Part shown: positions 57,383-64,000 of the stretch, piece by piece | Layout: every line of letters begins with the position of its first letter | Position numbering within the stretch: position 1 is the first letter of the stretch | Assembly (NCBI GenBank): GCA_905220665.1 | Contig: CAJNAR010000154.1 | Coordinates: 372,001 to 436,000, forward strand | Length of the DNA stretch: 64,000 nt | Source: Albugo candida | Lineage: Eukaryota; Oomycota; Peronosporomycetes; Albuginales; Albuginaceae | Direction: 5' to 3' | Position numbers and translations under genes: made by a program | Notes under the pieces: model-generated | What the model saw: only the letters and a program-made list of their open reading frames with translations | Told to the model about the DNA's origin: nothing | Database searches by the model: none

Positions 57383-59382
57383 CTATGCGAACGACGATGC
57401 CGTCTCCGTAACCACTATTTGCAACCTGGGCGCATCCAATGTACTTGTTTCTCCTTCGCGGTTCTCAATGAAATCCTCCGCCTCTGGGTAGAGGTCATAA
57501 AGGATGTAGTCGGCAGCACTTTTGTCACCCAGGTAAGAATAGACAAACACCAATTTGTCGAGACGCTCAAAGCTTAACCGATTTCGACGTTGTGACCGAA
57601 TAAAGCTGTGTATGCTCCAAGTTCGCTCGCTGTCTGCCGAAGACGTTGGAATGGAGAGTACATGCATCGCGATATTTTTACGGCGAGATAAGCAGTCTAG
57701 AACGACCACCAATCGAGTGGGCTGAATATGGAGTGCTTCTATTTCTCCTCGGTCGTCCAATTCATCTTTGCTTGTAAAACGATACCATTTGCTGATGGAC
57801 GTCATCTTTTGACACACCCTGAGGCAATCCGATGCACTCCGCCAGTACAGAAGTGGAAGAGATTTTGTTGATGGTGTCATCGCCGGAGGATGGAACTTAC
57901 TTGGACTGGTGAAGTACTTACGCCGCCTTCATCGAGGTTGTGAATAAAAACTCCTTCCTTGACGTAGTCATCGCATGGATCGTGCGCATGAGCTTAGCCT
58001 CGCCTGAAACGGCTGGCTTGCTGAAGGTTCCATCGAGCCAGTTAAAAAGATGATTGATCATCGAGTTGCAGCAATTGTCTTTCTCGAAAACCGCTAGACA
58101 CTCGTTAATTGGTTCACCACCTTTAGTACCAGCGACGTTTGCTGCCAAAACTCTGCATCCCCAACGATGTATTTCGCTTCTTTCAATAGTTTTTCACTCG
58201 TCTGATATTTTTTAAGGAGCTCTTCATCAGCTAAAGTAGCAGAGATTACACTTCGATTATCGACGACACTCCAAATACACGCTTCACATGAGTACCAACG
58301 CGTTGCTACTGTCATGGAAAGCGCACGACTTCTACCGACAGGTCCCTTCAGGCTCTTTTGAAGCGACCGAAAACGATCCAGAAGAGCATTTCGCTGCTTG
58401 ACGAAGTTGGTCAATGATTTGGCGCGATCGAGAGCGCTGCTTACATACTCAAACTTGAACACGTCCTTCATCAACAAGTTCATCGCGTGAGAAGCGCATC
58501 CATTGAGAATCAGACCGCGATCCGACCCTTCTAGCTTTTTACAGGCGCTTTTTACATTGGCAGCGTTGTCGGTAACAACTGCTCGCACGATATTACGTCC
58601 AAGAAGAGCATCAATCTCGTCAATGACGTGTAAAATCTGGTCAGTGATGTATTCAGCGTTGTGGGACGCTTCACCTGTCGCAAAAATCTTTCAGAAGATT
58701 GATTCGATGTAGGGATTGACGAGAATGTAGTTGATAACGCTCTCATTTCGTCGGTTTGACCAGCCGTCTGTAACGAGGTAAATAGACTTTGCTGACTCCA
58801 ACACCTTAAAAACATTTTCGCGCTCACTCTTGTACATCTGGTCGAGCAACTCGCCAGCGATCTGAAATCGTGACGGTACATCGTTTTCATCATCGAACAT
58901 GGCGCAAAAAAGCTTGTTCTCAACGACACGAAAAGCTACTCCAGTCGCAATAATGACTATCGCTACTACCAAGTGTCGCTCTGCGCGTGTGCGATTCTTG
59001 ATTGCGAGGGTGCGAGGGCTGCGACAAATAGACTTGCTTGAGGTCTGGAAGAGACGGTTAGTGTTGGATCGGGAGGAAGGGCTCTGAGCGTGTGAATGGC
59101 GGCGGCTGGACGGCGTTTGGTTCTACATCCTACTCTTTACGAGGCGCCTTATCGCTTTCTCCTTCTCCATTTACTTGTAGAGTGCAATCCACTTTTTCTT
59201 GTTTTTTTTTTTATGTTCGCTAGTCCAGAGTAGAGGGTCGCATGGGGGAGCATGTTACGCGACTGAGCGTTGACGATGAGTATTGAACAAAACTTGCACT
59301 TCACGTTAGGCTGACCTCTACCTTGTCTAATTGCAACGACTTCTTCGTATAGTGACCACATATCGCCTCTGGGTCGCCCCAT
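57383..59382 (-). pseudogene. hAT-family transposase, frameshifted
   Basis: Minus strand, start MGRPRGDMWSLYEEV at 59382. Landmarks in order: a degenerate BED zinc finger (KCKFCS...LPHA), the hAT core pieces IYLVTDGWSNRRNESVINYI (about 58780) and VVTDNAANVKSACKKLEG with GCASHAMNLLMKD (58585-58450), TVATRWYSCE (58320), and the C-terminal dimerisation region SIPTSSADSERTWSIHSFIR then RRNRLSFERLDKLVFVYS (57660-57530). Two or more frame changes are needed. The family excises and inserts elements with 8-bp duplications; I could not define its TIRs. Confidence 0.8.
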
Positions 59383-59559
59383 GGTAAATGTCTAGCACGT
59401 GCCAGATAAATACGAGCGTGCGGCCGCCGAGACCAACACGAACGCGGTCTCCGGCAAGCAGAGAAAAAATGACACAATCTGAGATTTTTCTTCCCATTGT
59501 GATTACTGATTTGTAATTCACGCGTCAAAAACATTTCAAAAACTGTTAGAAGCAATTAT

Positions 59560-62500
59560 TAAAGCTGTGTGAATTTAACACGATGTGAAAAACTCTCAGC
59601 TCTAGTTAGATCACGTCTGGCATTATTTATTACACGATACAGTCTCATTGAGGCTACTCATAATCTTATTCTCGTAATCCCCCATCTTTCAGAAACAAAG
59701 AGCAAAGTACCGAAAGGTAACGAGTCAACAAGATTTTCATATTCCTCCACATCGCGATTTCTCTCTACTCACATAATATGCTGCATAGGTAACCGTATAA
59801 TTCGTTTTTTATGCCAAAGTGAATAGACATGGATGATTAACTACATACACTAACCGTTTGTTCAGAAATCCGTTGAACCATTCAGGTCTTACTTGATTGA
59901 CATTGATCCGTTTTTGTTGCGTCAAGCATTCAACTTACTACGGCTAGTGATTTTTTGGAAACTTTTCATTTAACTTCTTGGTAGATGTTGGTTAGCCTTG
60001 AACCTTTGAGTCAAATAGCCAATGATTGATACGTTCATGCTGGATGTGTCTATACTACTAGTATTAGACAATGTTATTCTTGACGAAGTCTAGTATATCG
60101 TACATAATGAAGTTAGATACAGAGCATATTTATACGAACACCTGTTACTGTTGATGACGTTCGTTGTTATCGCCAGTACTTACAAATATTGCATATCTCA
60201 TCTCATACAGGGCACATGTATTAACGCAGCTACTCAAGTCTTGAGAATGGATTTCATCATAAACAAGTAGCGCACGTTCTTTTTTGTCGCCAATACGGAT
60301 GCGATGGCGATACTATTTGAATGTTCTTTTTTTTAAACTTATCGCTTGAAATCCATGTAGCGGCGCAGCAATTTGTCTGGACCGTTTGTAATCATCAGTT
60401 GTTTCATCAATATTTGGCAATTCCGACAATTACAGCATTTCGACCACATGAATACGTTCTGTGTGCACGATTGTTATTTGGGTGTAGTGCTCCGATCAAA
60501 AGGAACGCATTAAAGCTCTATTCCAGACAAGGAAAACGCCATATAGTCAGCCCTTATGAGAATGATGACTTTGGAGAGTCTGCTAGTCTTATCTTTGTCG
60601 TATACATGCCTTCAGAACAGGTCAAATCTAACTGAGAAAAGAAAGAGTTCGTGTCCACCATGCGGTAGACATTTGCAGAAGTACGGATTACCCAGGACTA
60701 GGATATAAGTTACAATTGCACTACTACTTGCTGAAACCGTCCAGTGTTAATGATTGCCAAGTTCATGAGTAATTACCGAATGAGAATTGATTTTCGTTCT
60801 GGAACACTCTAATCAGTTTTTTTTGCTCGAAACGCAATCCACAAAAGTAGCGAATGTGCGCACTCAAAGTGCTCTCCCTCATCGAAATGATATAATTATG
60901 GGAATTGCCAATTCCTCACTAATGATATTTCGAGAGATGATTCATCGTTTGAGCTAGATTCAACGCTTAACGAGAAAGAACTTTTTTTCTTCAGCATGAA
61001 GATCATCTCACCACATCTAAGACACATTATTCGTTTACCTAGCACTAGCTTCTCTTGTTTTTTCGCTTGGATGAAATAAGAAGTGTTTACTCTTATCGTT
61101 ACCATAGAGCCTACCATGTGGAGCAATACTAGAAGATATCTGAAGGTATAGGGATAAAATGCATCAGGAACCTCAATCCGCTGACTCACATTGATCACAA
61201 TTCGAATAATTGCATGATATCAAAGTACTCCTCACGCGATATATCCCGGTATTGAAGTCGTCGTATCAAGATGGTATCTTCAAATGCCTCAGCCAAAACC
61301 ACGAGGACAGACTTTTTTCAAGCTACGGAGAGTATGTGGCGACGCATTCAGAAAGTAAGCAATTCACTTGATTGACACAAAGGAATACCACATAGGAAAA
61401 TAAACTCGAAAGGAGCGCTGCCTAATTCTGGAAATGAAAGATTTGTCATAGCATTTAGTTCGGTGCTCAAGAATTCAGTAGAAAATGGTGATTGCAATGC
61501 GGATTAACTATAGGCAAGCGTGAACTGTAATACTGATATAACGTCGTATATCTTTACTTTCCACCATGAATCCTGCTTCCAGACAAATTTGAGGTCTACT
61601 AATACCGCACGTAGAAATGTTTGACAGTATGGTTGCCGCTGTGGTTGAAGAATCACTATCATAAGTGAAAGTCGCGATAACCAAAATAGGGTCATAATGA
61701 TTCTGCGCGTTATCCTCTTAAAGTCGCCAATAGCGTGACGAATACAATTCCAACACGCATTTACCTGTTTGAATCTACTTTAGTACACGTGAAGAAAAAA
61801 ATTAAACCTCTTTGCAGACATCACGACTATCTTGCTCACGATATCTCATATATAACTATCAAATACTACTTGGCACCGAAGTAATTATTAGGGGTCTAAG
61901 AAGTTTGTTCCTTCCTCCTCCAATATTACTTTGGCTAGATCGAGTTTGAATTTGGATACCGAAATGAGTATTCCTTAAGAAAAGAGTTCACACAGAATGA
62001 GCATTAACTACACTACAACGTTTGACATACGGTCGCCATCGCGCCCATCATCACAATTCGCGATCACAGCTGTCAATTGGGCCATCGAATACTGAATACT
62101 GAACTATCGTAATTCTCTCTCAAAAAGATACTCTCCATACACTATAAGGGCGTTTCAAATTTTCGATCGCAGAAAATTAATTCCACAGTTATGAAGTATA
62201 TCGCTTTTTCAAGAATCGATATATGCTCCAGATGTAGCCTTATCACCTCACTTTTTCATTTGAATTTGATCCGCTCCCCGATATTTCTCATTTATCGAGA
62301 CTATTTCGAATAAGGAAGTTAAATAGACAGAAGTTACAACAAACCACACTTTCTCGGACCATACTGTCTATACATAATTACAAGTAGAAGAAGCCAATCC
62401 AATCCAACGAAACAAGCCTCTATAAATGCTTACATTCTACCGTTCCGAGAGTACACATACAATGTTTATCTGGCACTTTTGAGATGGACGGATCAGAGAG

Positions 62501-63560
62501 CAAAAGTCACTGGGTCCGTGATTCCGTATCGTGTTACCTTATAACGTCGCTCATGAATGGTACAACACATCATTCCATGAAGGAGTAAAATTATGATGAG
62601 CACGAGGTTTTCGTTTCTTCGTAATTCTGCCCTTCAGGACATCAAAAATATGTAGGAAGACTGATGCACCTTGATTATAGCTCTAGAAAATTAGATTTTA
62701 GGAACGGTACCATGCTATGAAACGAACGTGGGAATAAAATATCGACCGCACACTATACACTCTGTTTTTCATTCTCCGATCAGTAGTGCAAGTGAAAAGT
62801 TAGAAAAGAGATTGATGCTTAAAAGGTCCGAGTGTCTTCACTGCTAATGATTTTCTCCTGCGTGCCAGTTTGGGTTGATATTTTCTGGAACCATTGTTTT
62901 TGCTTCTACCCGTTATCCGTAATTGGACATAAATATCTTCCTTTCTTAGCAGTAAATTACGGGACACGGGTATGATCGGCAGCGACTGATGCAGAAAGTG
63001 ACAGGAGCTGAATGCCGTATATACCAAGCAGCCAATATTTAAGATAAGGATGAGCGTCAGCTGATGGCAAGTGTTGTTTTTGGAAAACGAACTCAATCTT
63101 CAACAGCAATTAGTGCATAGTATTTTTCCAATCATGCTTCCACCAGAATAGAGGCTTCATCATGCCTATAAATGCTTGGCGAAAAAAACCAAAAAAGCAC
63201 TTCTCTAGGCAAATGCTGTCAGCGATCATTGGATGCTTTATCGGTTACATCTGCCAGTATTTTCAAAGTTTTATCAAGGTACGCTGATGTAGACTATAGA
63301 ATCACTCTTACTACAATAGAATCTGATCGATTGGAATGAACCAATACCGTGACAGGCAAGGGTTTTTAGACTATTATCTATATCGCAATTTTGTTTCCAA
63401 CGCGTTGTCGAAACTGATGATCGGAGAGAGGCTATATACTGTGCGATAGATTAGAGCATTCTCATGTTATAGCTCTCTTTCTCAAACATTGAATTCAGAT
63501 ATGCATAACACTTGTTAAATTGACCAGTCACAATCGATCTGTCTATCATCCCCTTAAATT
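59560..63560. other. gene-poor stretch
   Basis: No gene supported. 60321-60635 has an ATG frame of 104 codons without known domain. Minus-strand 63096-62800 has a signal-peptide-like start (LTLILILNIGCLVYTAFSSC) but no ATG. 61267-61359 looks like a first exon with a good GTAAGC donor (ends RRIQK), but the next exon stops after nine codons. Confidence 0.4.
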
Positions 63561-63563
63561 ACC

Positions 63564-63965
63564 ATGCGAAAATCAACATATTACGCATGTTTTCTTCTTA
63601 CTTTGATGTCAACAAATAGTGCCGATCGAAATCAGTATAAGTCTGAAATATCTGGGATTCTTCATTTGGCCTCTATCAAGCATAATAGTGTCGCATCGTG
63701 CCATGAATGCATCGTGAGGGCAGTGGGCATCACACAGATTCGATTACTAAAGAGTGATTCAAAAAATAGAATATACTGGATCGAAGGGACTACTGACATC
63801 GACAGAGCGTTCGTATTCAATTGTAACCACGGGGACATTTGTACTATTTCAAAAGAATCACTTAAATCATATATTCCAGACTATTACTTTATCACTGATC
63901 GTCTAAAAAGCACCACCGTAATGCATCGAAAGACAAAGAATTATGTCGAGACAAGTATTTTTTAG
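63564..63965 (+). CDS. CHxC-type secreted effector candidate
   Basis: Single exon, 133 aa, ATG to stop. A signal peptide is clear: MRKSTYYACFLLTLMSTNSA, cleavage likely after Ala20. The mature N-terminal part carries the motif CHEC at residues 46-49 (SCHECIVRAVGI), the Cys-His-x-Cys signature reported for translocated effector candidates of the white rust Albugo laibachii. A second pair of Cys follows in NCNHGDICT. The rest is hydrophilic with no known domain. It lies alone at the edge of a gene-poor, repeat-rich stretch, as expected for pathogen effector genes. The motif-based class is what identifies the genus; the host target is unknown. Confidence 0.75.
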   Translation: MRKSTYYACFLLTLMSTNSADRNQYKSEISGILHLASIKHNSVASCHECIVRAVGITQIRLLKSDSKNRIYWIEGTTDIDRAFVFNCNHGDICTISKESLKSYIPDYYFITDRLKSTTVMHRKTKNYVETSIF

Positions 63966-64000
63966 TGGTCGCAACTTGTGATTTCTAAAAAGTATGAGAT

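Noticed and set aside
62800..63096. Secreted protein with a hydrophobic N-terminus and a SRNLLLRKED stretch (RxLR-like idea)
   Set aside because: No ATG starts the frame (TTG after a nearby stop), and the motif is not a true RxLR.
1..64000. CRISPR array, bacterial operon or integrated prophage
   Set aside because: Short spliceosomal introns, LINE/SINE/MULE/hAT elements and eukaryotic proteins show nuclear eukaryotic DNA; no regular repeat-spacer array seen.

Overview
The window is nuclear DNA of an oomycete, most likely a white rust (Albugo). The reasons are very short introns (about 45-62 bp, GT-AG, most starting GTACG or GTAAG), very tight gene spacing in part of the window, an oomycete-type LINE, and a small secreted protein at the right edge (63.56-63.97 kb) that carries the Cys-His-x-Cys motif described for Albugo CHxC effector candidates. 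Most real genes are spliced, so a single open frame usually shows only part of a gene. Exon boundaries below were worked out by hand from splice signals, phase continuity and protein motifs.

Layout. 0-5.8 kb: two hypothetical genes, a small secreted Cys-rich gene, and a broken paralog of the second gene interrupted by a tRNA-derived SINE. 5.85-13.0 kb: a nearly complete but inactivated LINE flanked by an 18-bp target duplication. 13-23.2 kb: a graveyard of DNA transposons nested in one another (outer inverted repeats at about 14.3 and 20.8 kb, a MULE at 14.42-18.09 kb, a third inverted-repeat unit inside it holding a piece of 28S rRNA, and another TIR element at 19.35-20.66 kb), followed by decayed duplicated segments. 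24-30.4 kb: housekeeping cluster with the lariat debranching enzyme DBR1, a small membrane protein, a tail-anchored protein with a possible PP1-inhibitor-2-like segment, an RRM/CCCH/B-box-like/R3H RNA-binding protein, and eIF2-beta. 30.8-31.1 kb: a second secreted Cys-rich gene. 32.9-46.5 kb: a second dense cluster with a nuclear COX1 C-terminal fragment gene, a Cu/Zn-SOD-like protein lacking most metal ligands, a glutathione peroxidase head to head with it, a ubiquitin-specific protease whose catalytic Cys codon is split by an intron, a small two-helix protein resembling RNase kappa, and a Piezo channel of about 3056 residues with fibronectin III and PH-like domains inserted. 46.5-63.5 kb: gene-poor and repeat-rich, with a third copy of the Cys-rich family repeat, a decayed multi-IQ-motif gene, a decayed hAT transposase, and finally the intact effector-like gene.

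Together this is the two-speed pattern expected of a filamentous plant pathogen: compact, convergent or divergent housekeeping genes (gaps of 28-140 bp) alternating with transposon-rich stretches that hold small secreted proteins and broken duplicates. The most unusual items are the Piezo-FN3-PH architecture, the ligand-less SOD paired with a peroxidase, the probable nuclear COX1-C gene, and the triple-nested transposon stack carrying rDNA.
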